From: Isoperla grammatica
Taxonomy: Eukaryota; Arthropoda; Insecta; Plecoptera; Perlodidae
Direction: 5' to 3'
Length of the DNA stretch: 64,000 bases
Assembly (NCBI GenBank): GCA_945910005.1
Contig: OX246745.1
Location: 6,709,227 to 6,773,226 of the forward strand
Shown in pieces: positions 48,006 to 60,731 of this stretch. The stretch's first letter is position 1. Each line of letters starts with the position of its first letter. The notes below the pieces were generated by a model that saw only the letters and a list, made by a program, of their open reading frames with translations, was not told the DNA's origin and searched no databases. The position numbers and the translations under genes were made by a program.

Positions 48006-49257
48006 CAGGCCTGCAACTGCTTGGCGTGACGTCACGAGCATAGGCGGACTGGCGAGCGGCCATAGCATGGCGCGCATAGGAATAATACGGCGCGCAACAC
48101 AGTATTTGCCTTATAAAACAAAGTTACTCACTATTTTGCCCCCTCATATGCATGTCACAAGAAAAAGATAAAGTTACGGTGCGGATGGTACCGAATTTGT
48201 TCCGCGTTTACATCATTTGACTGCGTAATCGGCACCTAAATAAACTATTGACGTTTCTAGTTTTGAGCCCATAGGCTTATGACACTTCTATTTTACATAC
48301 GATTTATTCGGAAAAAGCGTATAATTGAAATTTGTGGTTATGAAATAAAGTGGATAACTTGGATTATTTTGTATTCCAATTATGAATCATAGCATCATAG
48401 TAAATGATATATCTTATTATTCATGCTTACTTTTTAATTATTTGGATGGTATTGGTTATTGTATATCAAGTTTGACTCTACAACTGATAATTTAATATCG
48501 TAAATTGGTTGATTTTGGTGTAAATAAATTATTTAAAGCATTTTGGACTACTTTTTTGTCCTGTTGAAGTGTACTGTAGTTCGATTTACAGCCCGGCACG
48601 CAACATTGGCGAGGCATTTTGTCCGCCGAACCTCAGAGTTTATTTTAAGGGAATAAAATATATTCATAAAACGTCATTTTAAAAGAAAATATTAACGGGA
48701 TTGTCACTGTGAAGACACGATATCACGAATAATCACTGAACATGATTATAAATAACACTTCACATACTTCACGACAAAAATGTTTCAAATGTTTCTTTTT
48801 CCACACAAATACACACTGTACACACCCGCACAAAACTCGGCTCGAATGTAACATGTTGTCTCGACTATTAGGTAAAGACGTGACTTAATTGAAACTGTAC
48901 TGTATACCTACCTAAGGTAACCCATATTGTAGCTCAGACGGAAATAGCTATTTCTTGGATACGTAAATAAGTCGTCAATGGACCATTCAAAGACAATGCA
49001 AATGTCAATGGACTTTGAAAGGAATTTTAATCCCATTTCTTGCTACACAGGAAGTGCAAACATATTTCAGATGGTGCACAATATTATACTGTCTAGTAAT
49101 TAAATACATCATGCATCAGACGGTCGGGAATGTCAAGAAAACAAATAAAATTGGGAGATGTTGTGTAGCGCGCAATGCTTTTCATAGCGCGTAGAGCCGA
49201 GCCATCCGCCTACTTGCGTGACGTCACAGCGGTGATCGAGAGCCAGTTGCAGGCCTG
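48006..49257. mobile_element. 1.25-kb segment bounded by inverted arms with TGACGTCA
   Basis: CAGGCCTGCAACTG (48006-48019) is repeated inverted at 49244-49257. Inside the arms, GCGTGACGTCACG, TAGGCGGA and GCGCGC blocks follow in the same order on the opposite strand (48007-48083 and 49170-49257). TGACGTCA, the canonical CRE palindrome, lies in each arm (48027-48034 and 49219-49226). The interior is AT-rich without a long frame. It could be a DNA element with imperfect ends or an old inverted duplication. Confidence 0.55.
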
Positions 49258-49470
49258 TACATCACGAAGGCCCCGGCACAACGCAGAGACAAGACAGCTT
49301 GATGGCCGGCGCAAGAGAAGGAAACTCCCTCCTTGTGTTCCCGCTACCTTCCTACCTTCCTAATAACGGTTGTTGTCCTGCATACGATGACCGACCGATA
49401 AAAATGCGCTGTTTATCGTAGTTGCAGTATTGATTTCTTTCTCCCATGCTCGCACATGTTGCGGCCCTCC
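49258..49470. other. short spacer
   Basis: Nothing recognised. Confidence 0.5.
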
Positions 49471-49840
49471 AGTGACCTTGTCAAGGACATGTCTAGCATG
49501 AGCCGGCCTTGAGCCTTGACTGAGTTCTCCCCTCAGTCAACTGGACGCTCTACAGTGACCTTGTCAAGGACATGTCTAGCATGAGCCGGCCTTGAGCCTT
49601 GACTGAGTTCTCCCCTCAGTCAACTGGACGCCCTACAGTGACCTTGTCAAGGACATGTCTAGCATGAGCCGGCCTTGAGCCTTGACTGAGTTCTCCCCTC
49701 AGTCAACTGGACGCCCTACAGTGACCTTGTCAAGGACATGTCTAGCATGAGCCGGCCTTGAGCCTTGACTGAGTTCTCCCCTCAGTCAACTGGACGCCCT
49801 ACAGTGACCTTGTCAAGGACATGTCTAGCATGAGCCGGCT
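49471..49840. repeat. 83-bp minisatellite, 4.4 units, each with a perfect hairpin
   Basis: AGTGACCTTGTCAAGGACAT recurs at 49471, 49554, 49637, 49720 and 49803. Each complete unit holds TTGACTGAG-TTCTCCC-CTCAGTCAA, a 9-bp perfect stem with a 7-base loop, and CCTTGTCAAGG, a second palindrome. The GACTGA/TCAGTC stem resembles the SINE family-1 body, a possible but unproven origin. Confidence 0.94.
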
Positions 49841-49879
49841 GGCAGCAGCACGTACTCCCTCCGACCTTACGGTCATTTT

Positions 49880-49968
49880 ACATTTTTCCTTTGCGAAGGG
49901 GGCGGGGGCGGGGGGGGGGGGGGGAGTTGCCCCCCCCCCTCCTCCCCCCTTGGATACGCCACAGCGAC
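49880..49968. mobile_element. possible solitary DNA-transposon end rich in G and C runs
   Basis: Read on the minus strand, CTGTGGCGTATCCAAGGGGG followed by alternating G and C runs resembles the CAGTGGCGTA end type of the hAT element at 46349. It includes a 15-G run at 49910-49924. The partner end was not found. Confidence 0.35.
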
Positions 49969-49969
49969 A

Positions 49970-51609
49970 AGGACACGTGAGAATCAGACCAACCTTGTGA
50001 GCAATGCTGTTCGACGTATTCTGCAATCAATTCACAAAGGACTAAACTGACTAATGAGAAATGGTAACTCTATCCCTGTGGTATTGGGTTGCAACCAGCA
50101 TTCAACACGATTTGACTATAAACATAAAACGTACTCGAAATGGTTGATTTGCTTGCAGGTGATGCATGGCAAGTGATTAGTGACGGCTTCCTGCTGATTG
50201 GTTTTAGAAACAGGTGGGCGAGTGTGCTGTGCACTGGACTTCACTCTTTCATGGAAGGAAAATGAAAAGTAATCGTCGCAGAGAAAGGAGATAATATTAG
50301 ATATTGTTATTGAGATTAGGACAAAATTTTATGAAAAACAATATGAAATGTTGCATTGTACGGATGTTAAACAAACTATTATTTTATCATTATTATTGAC
50401 TAGGATGACTAAGAGTAATTTTAAATTGAAAAATATGGATGTTTTACATCTAATTGAATGTATAGATGTTTTTCTGTGATGTTTTACTAGATTTTTTGTG
50501 GGGATTTTTTTTTTTATTTTCTGGATTTGATTTTTTATAGTTAAGCCCAATTACAAAAAGAGAATACTGAGCGACGTACTTTCGGCGACGGCACAGTAAA
50601 AGAATATCGTAATAAATAAAAATTAATAATATAATGAATTTATGAAGAAAAATATCTAATAATATAATAAATATAAAATAAAATATAAAAAAAAAAAAAA
50701 TAAAAATATAAAATATCTAATAATAACGTAACTCAGAAAAATATATCCTATATATGTATAATAAAATTAGAAAAATATTTACCATGCATTTATTGCTAAC
50801 AATTATTAAGTCTGGAATCTCGGGGGGGGGGGGGGGGGGGGGGTAGCGTCCTCCCCCATGTGTATGTCACTTCTGCCTCTATAATACAGCTATATAGAAA
50901 TAGTAAGTTATTCACCTGAAAAGATGCACACAAGATTCGTTGTCAGCATCCCATCGATAGATATGATCTAATTTCCGAAGTTAAAATAAACAGCCCACTC
51001 CTAACTCTGCATTCAAAACAGGAATAAACCCACAACATCAATGACATACAAAAAAAATCAATGATAATCTAACTAAACTGGGTATTAAAAAACTGCTCAA
51101 TTTATACAGAAATCGATGTAAAATAGAGAAATTACAAATATTGGGTTGAGTCCCAGAGGAAATAATTGTTATGACAATAAAATACAATTTCGTTTACTTA
51201 TTTTATATTACATACATCTTCTGATCTTTGACAATTTGTGGGCTCGTACCGGTCCTAGGCCCATGGAACCAATAACTGCGGGTTCAAATCCCACACAACG
51301 GATTTCTGTCTCAACACAACAGTAAACAAGAAAACCAGCAACAAGAAGTGTCTCATATTTCGGCTCATACTTCATTTAACGCAGCATTTGTCCGCACGCT
51401 TATCGACTCGCTCGGATATATCCCCCAGCTCAGTAGTCAGTACACTCAACACACACAGATCGAGTGAGTCTTCTCGAACTTCGGCGTCCTGAATTAACTT
51501 GAAATGACGTCAGAGCGCGTCATAACGCTGCCAATATGGCACAAGTCTTTCATGAATAACATCCAAAACACCGCCGACTAAAATAATGACAACTTCCTCC
51601 GACGACGGG
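49970..51609. other. AT-rich spacer with a 22-G tract and a tRNA-like scrap
   Basis: No supportable gene. 22 consecutive G lie at 50822-50843. Near 51250-51300, GCGGGTTCAAATCCCACA is B-box-like (GGTTCAAATCC). An A/T-rich patch of AATATAAA words spans 50600-50730. Confidence 0.5.
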
Positions 51610-51611
51610 AG

Positions 51612-52190
51612 GTAGACTTTGTAAGCTGCTGTACTTGTCTACTAGTGGACGCCGGGGGGGGGGAGACATTGGAAGCTGCAATATACCTGTCTTCTAGTTG
51701 TCGCTGCCACGGGCGGGGGGGGGGGGGGGGGGGACTTTGTAAGCTGCTATACTTGTCTACTAGTGGACGCCGGCACGAGCGGTGGGGAACTTTGTAAGCT
51801 GCTATACTTGTCTACTAGTGGACGCCGGCACGAGCGGTGGGGAACTTTGTAAGCTGCTATACTTGTCTACTAGTGGACGCCGGCACGAGCGGTGGGGAAC
51901 TTTGAAAGCTGCTAAACCAGTCTACTAGTGGACGCCGGCACGAGCGGTGGGGAACTTTGAAAGCTGCTAAACCAGTCTACTAGTGGACGCCGGCACGAGC
52001 GGTGGGGAACTTTGTAAGCCGCTATACCAGTCTACTAGTGGACGCCGGCACGAGCGGTGGGGAACTTTGTAAGCTGCTATAACAGTCTACTAGTGGACGC
52101 CGGCACGAGCGGTGGGGAACTTTGTAAGCTGCTATACCAGTCTACTAGTGGACGCCGGCACGAGCGGTGGGGGAGGGGGGGAATATTGAA
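51612..52190. repeat. 55-bp minisatellite, about ten units
   Basis: ACTTTGTAAGCTGCTATACT, GTCTACTAGTGGACGCCGGC and ACGAGCGGTGGGGA recur every 55 bp. The first two units carry expanded G runs in place of the GCGGTGGGGA end (10 G near 51655, 19 G at 51715-51733) and the last has GGGGGAGGGGGGG. CTACTAGTGG has the ACTAGT palindrome. The array leads directly into a (CTGT)n tract. Confidence 0.94.
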
Positions 52191-52201
52191 AGCTGCTATA
52201 C

Positions 52202-52202
52202 C

Positions 52203-52277
<75 letters not shown>
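52202..52277. repeat. (CTGT)n microsatellite
   Basis: 19 consecutive CTGT units follow the 55-bp array, then one TTGT. Frames through it (poly CLSV) are not genes. Confidence 0.97.
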
Positions 52278-52282
<5 letters not shown>

Positions 52283-52502
52283 GCAGAATCTGTCGTCTGA
52301 AGCAAAGTAAAACCAGCCACCACAGACAAAACCAAAAACTGTCGACATCGTTCGTGGTTTCTAAAAGTTGTGATATGTTAGCAATGCCTGTGGTTGGCTG
52401 AGACTGTCCTATGAACTCAATAAAAATGGATAAGTGAAATAAGTGATTTATTTTCAGAACGAACCAACAAAGCTAATATGTCGTTGCAGGGTTCAAGTTT
52501 AA

Positions 52503-55500
52503 TGTAATCAAGTAGAGTGAATAAACTCAGGTTCTCTTACAAATCGATACCTTGTGTGACATAACGTAACTTTTGAATGACATACGGAAAGCCCCTGACG
52601 CTTATCAAATCATCTCCAAATCTGTTGTATGTCACGCAAGTATGTTTATATACGCAGAAAGAAGATGTAATTGAGATTAATAAAGAAAAAATCAAGTTAA
52701 ATGAATATACTCAGGTTCTCCAAAAAAATCGATACCTTATGAGACATTACGTAATTTTCGAATAAAAGACGGCCCCTGAATCTTACGTATTTACCTCAAA
52801 ATCCGTGGTATGACACGCAGGTATGTTTATATACGCTGAAGGAAATGTAATTGAGATGAATTACGAAGAATCAAGTGAATATACTCAGGTTCTCTCACAA
52901 ATCGATAACTTTAGTGATTATACACTATTTTCAAACGACGGACAGCCCCTGAATCTTACGTAAGTTTCTCAAAATCTGTTGTATGTCACGCAGGTATGTG
53001 TATACGCTGAAAGTAGCTATAATTGAGCTTAATAAGAAGGAATCAATCTTAGTGAGCTCACTGAGCTTCTCTTACAAATCGATACCTTGTGTGACAATAC
53101 GAAGTTTTCGAATGACAGACTGAGAGCAAATAAAACTTACGTAATTATCTCAAAATCTGTAGTATGTCACGCAAGAATGTTCAAATAATCAAAAAGAAGA
53201 TGAAAATGAAAATAATAAGAAGTTATCAAAAGAACTGAACATACTAAGGTTCTCTTACAAATCGATACCTCGTGTGACATTACGTAATATTCGAATCACT
53301 GAGAAGACAGCCCCTCAAACTTACGTAATTATCTCAAAATCTGTGAAATTTTACGCTGGTAAGTTTAAATACGCTGAAAGAAGATGTAATTGAGATTAAT
53401 TAGAAAAAATAAAGTGAAGTGAACATACTCAGGTTCTCTTACAAATCGATACCTTTTGTGGCTTAAACAATTTTTGAATGACAGACAGACAGCCCCTCAA
53501 ACATATTACTTAGTTATCCCAAAATCTGTTGTATGTCACGATTGTATGTTTATAAACGCTGAAAAAGATATAATTGAGAATAATAAGAAGAAATACAATT
53601 TAATGAACATACTAAGGTTCTCTTACAAATCGATACCTTGTGCGACATTAAGTAATTTTCTTAAGACGGACAGACAGCCTCTGAAATTCACGTAATTATC
53701 TCAAAATCTGCGGTTTGACACACAGGTATGTTTATATACTCTGAAAAAAATTTAAATAAGATAAATAAGAAGGAATGAAGTTACGTGAATCTTCTCAAGT
53801 TCTCTTACCAATCGAAACCTTGTTATACATTAAGTAATTTTCGAATCACTGACAGACAGCCCCTCAAAGTTACGTAATTATCTCAAAATCTGTGGTATGT
53901 CACGCAGGTATGTTTATATACGCTAAAAGGAGATAGAACATCCGTTCTAAAAACGGAGGTAACCGGCATACTTTTTGAGTTATTTCCGAGTGACAGCAAG
54001 TTTCTTGCGTTGTGTTGAGGCTTAAAGTCGATCCATTGATATTTGGCTGAAATTGACAACATACACCATAGTAAGTGCTTTTCAATTATCTTAAAATAAA
54101 AACGGAGGTAACCGGCCTACTTTTTGAGTTATTTCCGAGTGACAGCAAGTTTCTTGCGTTGTGTTGAGGCTTAAAGTCGATCCATTGATATTTGGCTGAA
54201 ATTGACAACATACACTAAGGTAAGTGCGCTTTTCAATTATCTAAAAATAAAAACGGAGACAACCGGCCTACTTTTTGAGTTATTTCCGAGTGACAGCATG
54301 TTTCTTGCGTTGTGTTGAGGCTTAAAGTCGATCCATTAATATTTGGCTGAAATTGACAACATACACTATAGTAAGTGTGCTTTTTAATTATCTAAAAATA
54401 AAAACGGAGGTAACCGGAGGTAACCGTTATCTCAATATCTGTGGTATGTCACGCCAGAATGTTTATATGCCCAGAAAGAAGATGAAAATAAAAATCATTA
54501 AAGGTTTCAACTAAAGTGAACTTACTATAGTTCTCTTACAAATCAATACCTTGTGTGTTATTACGTAATTTTCGATTTACCGACAGACAGCCCCTCGAAC
54601 TTACGAATTATCTCAAAATCTGTGGTATGTAACGCAGGTATGTTTATATACGCAGAAAGAAGATGTTAATGAGATTAAATAAAAGGAATCAAGTTGAGTG
54701 AATATACTCAGGTTCTTTTTCAAATTGACACCGTGTGGGACATTACGTTGTTTTCGAATCACTGACAGGCAGCCCCTCAAACTTACGTAATTATCTCTAA
54801 ATCTTTGGTATGTCACGCAAGAATGTTCATATACCCAGAAAGTAGATGAAAATGAGAATAAGAAGGTTTCAAGAAAGTAAACTTACTAAGGTTCTCTTAC
54901 AAATCGATACCTTGTGTGACATTACGTGATTTTCGATTTCCTGACAGACAGCCCCTCAAACGTACGTAATTATCTAAAAAACGCTGTGGTATGTCACTCA
55001 GGTATGTTTATATTTGCTGAAGAGAGTTATAATTAAGATAAATTAAAAGGAATCAAGTTAGGCAAACATATTCAGGTTCTCTTACAAAGCAATAACGTTT
55101 GTGTCTTTACACAATTTTTGAAAGACAGACTGACAGCACCTTAAACTTACTTAATTATCTCAAAATCCTTGGTATAACACGCAAGTATGTTCATATACTC
55201 AGAAAGTAGACTAAAATGAAAATAAGTAGAAGGTATGAAGGGAAATGAACATACTGAGCTTCTCTAACAAATTTACACCTTGTGTGACATTACTTAATTT
55301 TCGAAGACAGAGAGACGGCCCCTGAAACTTACGAAATAATCTCTAATACTGTGGTATGTCACGCAGTTATGTTGATATACGCTGAAAACAGATGTTATTG
55401 AGATTAATTAATAGGAATCAATCTTAGTGAACATAATAAGCTTCTCTAACAAATCGACACCTTGTGTGACATTACGTAGTTTTCGAATGACAGACTGACA

Positions 55501-58500
55501 GCTCCTGAAACTTACGTAATTATCTCAATATCTGTGTTATGTCCCGCAGGTATGTGTATATACGCTAATACAAGATGTCATTAGGATTTATTTGAAGGAA
55601 TCAATTTAAGTGAATACAGTCCGGTTCTCTAACAAATCGATACCGTGTGTGACATTACGTTATTATCGAATGACAGATAGACGGGCCCTCAAACATACTT
55701 AATTACAGTATCTCAATATCTGTGGTTTGTCACGCAAGTATGTTTATATACTCTGAAAGAAGATATAATTTAGATAAATTAGAAGGAGTCAAGTTAAGTG
55801 AATATACTCAGCTTCTCTAACAAATCGATACCTTGTAAGACGTAATGTCTGACAAGGTATCGTTTGTATAGTTTGCGTATAGTTTGTATAGTTTGTATAG
55901 TTTGCGAATGACAGACTGACAGCTCCTGAAACTTACGTCATTATCTCAATATCTGTGGTATGTCACGCAGGTATGTGAATATACGCTAAAAACAAGTTGT
56001 CATTGAAATCAAATAAAAGGAATCAAGTTAAGCAAATACAGTCAGGCTCTCTAACAAATCGATACCGTGTGTGACATTACGTTATTATCGAATGACAGTT
56101 AGACGGCCTCTCAAACATACTTCATTATCTCAAAATCTGTGGTTTGTCACGCAAGTATGTTTATATACTCTGAAAGAAGATATAATTTAGATAAATTAGA
56201 TGGAGTCAAACGTTAAGTGAATATACTGAGGTTCTCTTACAAATCGATACCTTGTGTGACATTACGTTATTTTCGAATCACTGACAGGCAGCCCTTCAAA
56301 CTTACGTGATTATCTCTAAATCTTTGGTATGTCACGCAAGAATGTTCATATACCCAGAAAGTAGATGAAAATGAGAATAATTAGAAGGTGTCAAGTGAAG
56401 TCGAGTTGTGAAGTCAAGTGAAGTTACTAAGGTTCTCTTACAAATCGATACCTTGTGTGACATTACGTTATTTTCGATTTCCTGACAGACAGACCCTCAA
56501 ACGTACGTAATTATCTTAAAAGCTGTGGTATGTCACGCAGGAATGTTTATACGCGCTGAAAGTAGATGTAAATCAGATTAATTAAAGGAATCAAGTTGGG
56601 TGAATATACTCAGGTTCCTTTTCAAATTGATACCGTGTGGGACATTACGTAATTTTAGAATCACTGACAAAGAGCCCCTCAAACTAACTTAATTATCTCA
56701 AAATCTGTGGTATGACATGCAGGTATGTTTAAATACTCTGAAAAAAAATGTACATGAGATTAATTAGAAGTAATCAAGTTAAGTGAACATACTTAGGTTC
56801 TCCTACAAATCGATACCGTGTGTGACATTACGTAATTTTCGAATGACAGATAGACAGCCCCTAAAACATAAATAATTATCTCAATATCGGTGGTGTGTCA
56901 CGCAGGTATGTGTATATATGCTAAAAGAAGATATAATTGAGATTAATTAAAAGGAATCATGTTAAGTAAACATACTTAGGTGTTCTTACAAATCGATACC
57001 TTTTGTGGCTTTTTACAAGTTTAGAATGACAGACAGACAGCCCCTGAAACTCACGTAATTATCTCCAAATCAGTGGTTTGTTACGCAGGTATGTGTATGT
57101 ACGCTAAAGCTTGATGTCATTAAGATTAATTAGAAGGAATCAAATTAAGTGAATATACTCAGGTTCACTAACAAAGCGATACTTTGTGTGACATTACGTA
57201 ATTTTCGAATGACATACAGACTACAGACAGATCAAACTTACGTAATTATCTCAAAATCTGTGGTATTAAACGCAGGTATGTTTATATACGTGGAATGTTG
57301 ATGTAAATGAAATTAATTAGAAGAAATCAAGTTAAGTGAATATACTCAGCTTCTCTTACAAATCGATACCTAGTGTGACATTACGTAATTTTCGAATAAC
57401 AGATAGACAGCCCCTCAAACATACATAATTATCTCAATATCTGTGGTGTGTCAGGCATGTATGTGTTTATACGCTGAAAGAAGATATACATCATATTAAT
57501 TAGAAGGTATTTAGTAAAGTTAACATACTAAGGTGTTCGTACAAATCGATACCTATTGTGGCTTTACACAATTTTTGAATGACAGACAGACAGCCTCTAA
57601 ATCTTACGTAAGTTTTTCAAAATCTTTGGTACTTTACGCTGGTATGTTTATGTACGCTGAAAGAAGATGAAATTAAGATAAATTAGAAAAAATCATGTTA
57701 AGTGAATATACTCTGGTTCTCTCACAAATCGATAACTTTTGTGACTATACACAATTATCGAATGACAGACAGACAGCCCCTGAATCTTACGTAAGTTTCT
57801 CCAAATCTTTGGTATGTCACGCAGGTTTGTTTATATACGCTGAAAGAAGATATAGTTGAAATTCATTAGAACGAATCAAGTTTAGTGAAAATACTCAGGT
57901 TCTCTTATAAACCGATACCTTTTGTAGCTTTACACAATTTTTGAATGACAGACAGACAGACCCCAAAACATACGTTAGTATCTCAAAATCTGTGGTATGT
58001 CACGCAGGTATGTGTATATACGCTAAAACAAGATGTCCTTTAGATTAATTAGAAGGAATCAAGTTAAGTAAATATTCTCAGGTTCTATAACAAATCGATA
58101 CCGCGTGTGACATAACGTAATTTTTGAATGACAGACAGACAGACCCTGAAACCTACGTAATTGTCTCAAAATCTGTGGTTTGTCACGCAAGAATGTTCAT
58201 ATACCCAGAAAGTAGATGAAAATAAGAATCTGTAGAAGGTTACAAGTAAAGTTAACTTACTATGGTTCTTTTACACATCAATACCTTGTGTGTTATTAAG
58301 TAATTTTCGATTTACTGACAGCACAGCTGACAGGCAGCCCCTCAAACTTACGAATTTCCTCAAAATCTGTGGTATGTCACGCAGAAGTGTTGATATACAC
58401 TGAAAGAAGATATAATTGAGATTATTTAGAAGTAACCAAGTTAACTAAACATACTCAGGTGTTCTTACAAATCGATACCTTTTGTGGCTTTACACAATTT

Positions 58501-59633
58501 TTGAATGACAGACAGACAGCACCTGATTCTTACGTAAATATCTCAATATATGTGTTATGACACGCAGGTATGTGTATATACTCTAAAACTAGATGTCATT
58601 GAGATTAATTAGGAGGAATCAAGTTGAGTGAATATACGCAATTTCTCTAACAAATCGATATCGTGTGTGACTTTACGTAATTTTCGAATGATAGACAGAC
58701 AGCCCCTGAAACTCACGTAATTATCTCTAAATAAGTGGTTTGTCACGCAGGTATGTGTATATACTCTAAAAGAAGATATATTTGAGATTTATTAGAAGGA
58801 ATTTTCTTAAGTAAACATACTCAGGTTATCTTACAAATCGATAACTTCTGTATCTATACACAATTTTTGAAAGACAGACAGACAGCACCTGAAACTTACG
58901 TAATTATCTCAAAATCTGTTGTATGGCATGCAAGAATGTTCTTATACTCAGAATGTAGATGAAAATGAGAATAATTAGAAGGTATCAAATGAATTGAACA
59001 TACTGAGCTGTTTTTACAAATCGACACCTTGTGTGACATTACGTATTTTTCGAATGACAGACAGACAGCCCCTGAAACATACGTAAGTGTCTCAAAATCT
59101 GTGGTATGTCACGCAGGTATGTTTATATACGCTAAAACTAGATGTAATTGAGATTAATTAGAAGGAATCAAGTTAAGTGAATATACTCAGGTTCTCTAAC
59201 AAATCGATACTTTGTGTGACATTACGTTATTTTCGAATGACAGATAGACGGCCCCTCAAACATACTTAATTATCTCAAAATCTGTGATATGTCACGCAGG
59301 TATGTTTATATACGCTGAAAGTTGATATAATTGAGAATAAATAGACGGAATCAAGTTAAGTAAACATATTTAGGTTCTCTGATAAATCGATACCATTTTT
59401 GGCTACATTCAATTTTTTTAGTGACAGACAGACAGCCCCTGAAACTCACGTAATGATCTCAAAATCTGTGGTATGTCACGCAGGTATGTTTATATATTCT
59501 GAAAGTAGATGTAAATGAAATTTATTAGAAGAAATCAAGTTAAGTGAATATACTCAGGTTCTCTTACAAATAGATACCTTGTGTGACATATCGTAATTTT
59601 CGAATGATAGACACACAGCTCCTGAAACTTAGG
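52503..59633. repeat. about 180-bp satellite, roughly 37 diverged units
   Basis: The unit contains, in order, TTCTCTTACAAATCGATACC, TTGTGTGACATTACGTAATT, TTCGAATGACAGACAGACAG, CCCCTGAAACTTACGTAATT, ATCTCAAAATCTGTGGTATG, TCACGCAGGTATGTTTATAT and GATGTAATTGAGATTAATTA. Spacing between successive CACGCAGG words is mostly 173-183 bp. Units differ by perhaps 10-25 percent and by small indels, so the array is old. The most conserved parts are the CAAATCGATACC and the TCACGCAGGTATGT segments. A separate array interrupts it at 53938-54420. I see no gene in it. Confidence 0.95.
53938..54420. repeat. three-unit, about 150-bp array nested in the 180-bp satellite
   Basis: AAAACGGAGGTAACCGGC, TTTTTGAGTTATTTCCGAGT, TTCTTGCGTTGTGTTGAGGC and GATATTTGGCTGAAATTGAC recur three times (starts near 53951, 54100 and 54251), with a fourth start at 54402 that ends quickly. 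The copies are more alike than the surrounding satellite units. Satellite sequence stops at GATAGAACATCC and resumes at GTTATCTCAATATCTGTGG. Confidence 0.92.
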
Positions 59634-59671
59634 TTATAATTGTAAAATCACATTACCTACAATGTACTTAC

Positions 59672-59790
59672 TCTATACGAAACCTCGGAAAAACTTTGAG
59701 TGAGAATTGCCGGGAGGGGATATCGAACCAAAGACCTCTCGAATTAGAGGTTCGTGTTCCTTTACGTCGGAAGCTACTGCTTCTGTTTCG
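59672..59790 (-). mobile_element. diverged SINE (family 1) head fragment, minus strand
   Basis: GAAACCTCGGAAAAACTTTG, GAGAATTGCCGGGAGGGGAT, ATCGAACCAAAGACCTCTCG and AATTAGAGGTTCGTGTTCC follow the order of intact minus-strand copies. The B box is degraded (GGTTCGATATCC) and the 3' half is absent. Confidence 0.7.
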
Positions 59791-60644
59791 ATTAAAGTTG
59801 AATTACACGGACGGTTCTTGTTCTTGTAATCCCCGATACAACTTCGCGTTGAAACAATGTGTGATAATAGATTCCACTACTCGGAAGGGCGGTGGAAAGT
59901 AATAAAGTGTTCTACAGAGGGGCTGATTACGCGATCTACATTCTACAATGAAACATATTTAGTCGTTTCAAAAATTGTTTTGTATCTGCATTCAAAATGT
60001 TAATCAGAACAACCATTGTCTGAATTATGTATTTAATGGAAAGGTCCACTGGGGCCCATTACTTTTAACCCACGGAGGAAAACCCCGTTTGCTGAGGAGC
60101 CGTCTACTGTCTATACTCCAGTCAAACGAAAACGAAAGCTTACTCAAAATTTCTAGTAAATATATAACATACACAGTAAACCAAACTAAAAAGAGGCGTG
60201 TAAAACATTGAACTGTAAATGTTCTACCACTTGCCAGGCGGGTGTTTTGGGCTTGACCTTGGCCACCGAACCCCCAGGGCTGAAAATGTTTTCTCTGTTT
60301 TAGGTTTATTGTAACATATGAATGAAGATACAATAAAAATATATCAGATCACATAACAATTTTCGAGACAAGTCACGTAGAATTGTTATTGTAAATCATC
60401 CCATAGACTTATTAACACATAAATAATAATATACAGTATGCTTTTTAGGCTTTTCTTACACACAACATGTGCGCAAAAAAAAGTTACTTAAAAAAAAAAT
60501 TCAATCGAGGTAGCTGCTAAACGGATTTGTTTGATCACGGTTATTGATACAAACGTATTGAGAGGGATGCATTATGGCTACTACATTTATGATGATGATT
60601 ATAAATTATAATCGTAGTTATTATTAATTTATTAAATGTTTGTT
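59791..60644. other. AT-rich spacer
   Basis: No supportable gene or element. Confidence 0.5.
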
Positions 60645-60720
60645 TGTACGTATGACACAAAATCTCGGTCATGACCGGCGATAGCTTGTCATATGTCAAG
60701 TATTGCCATGTCTTATTTAA
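60645..60720 (-). mobile_element. partial family-2 3'-end copy, minus strand
   Basis: CTCGGTCATGACCGGCGATAG and ATGTCAAGTATTGCCATG repeat the 3' end of the adjoining copy at 60732-60994 in the same orientation. Confidence 0.6.
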
Positions 60721-60731
60721 TTAACGTATGT

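Noticed and set aside
51250..51305. Possible tRNA gene (GGTTCAAATCC)
   Set aside because: Only a B-box-like T arm is present. I could not fold an acceptor stem or find an A box at the right distance.
55855..55905. Short TAGTTTGTAT repeat within the satellite
   Set aside because: About four 10-bp slippage copies in one unit, with no sign of wider meaning.
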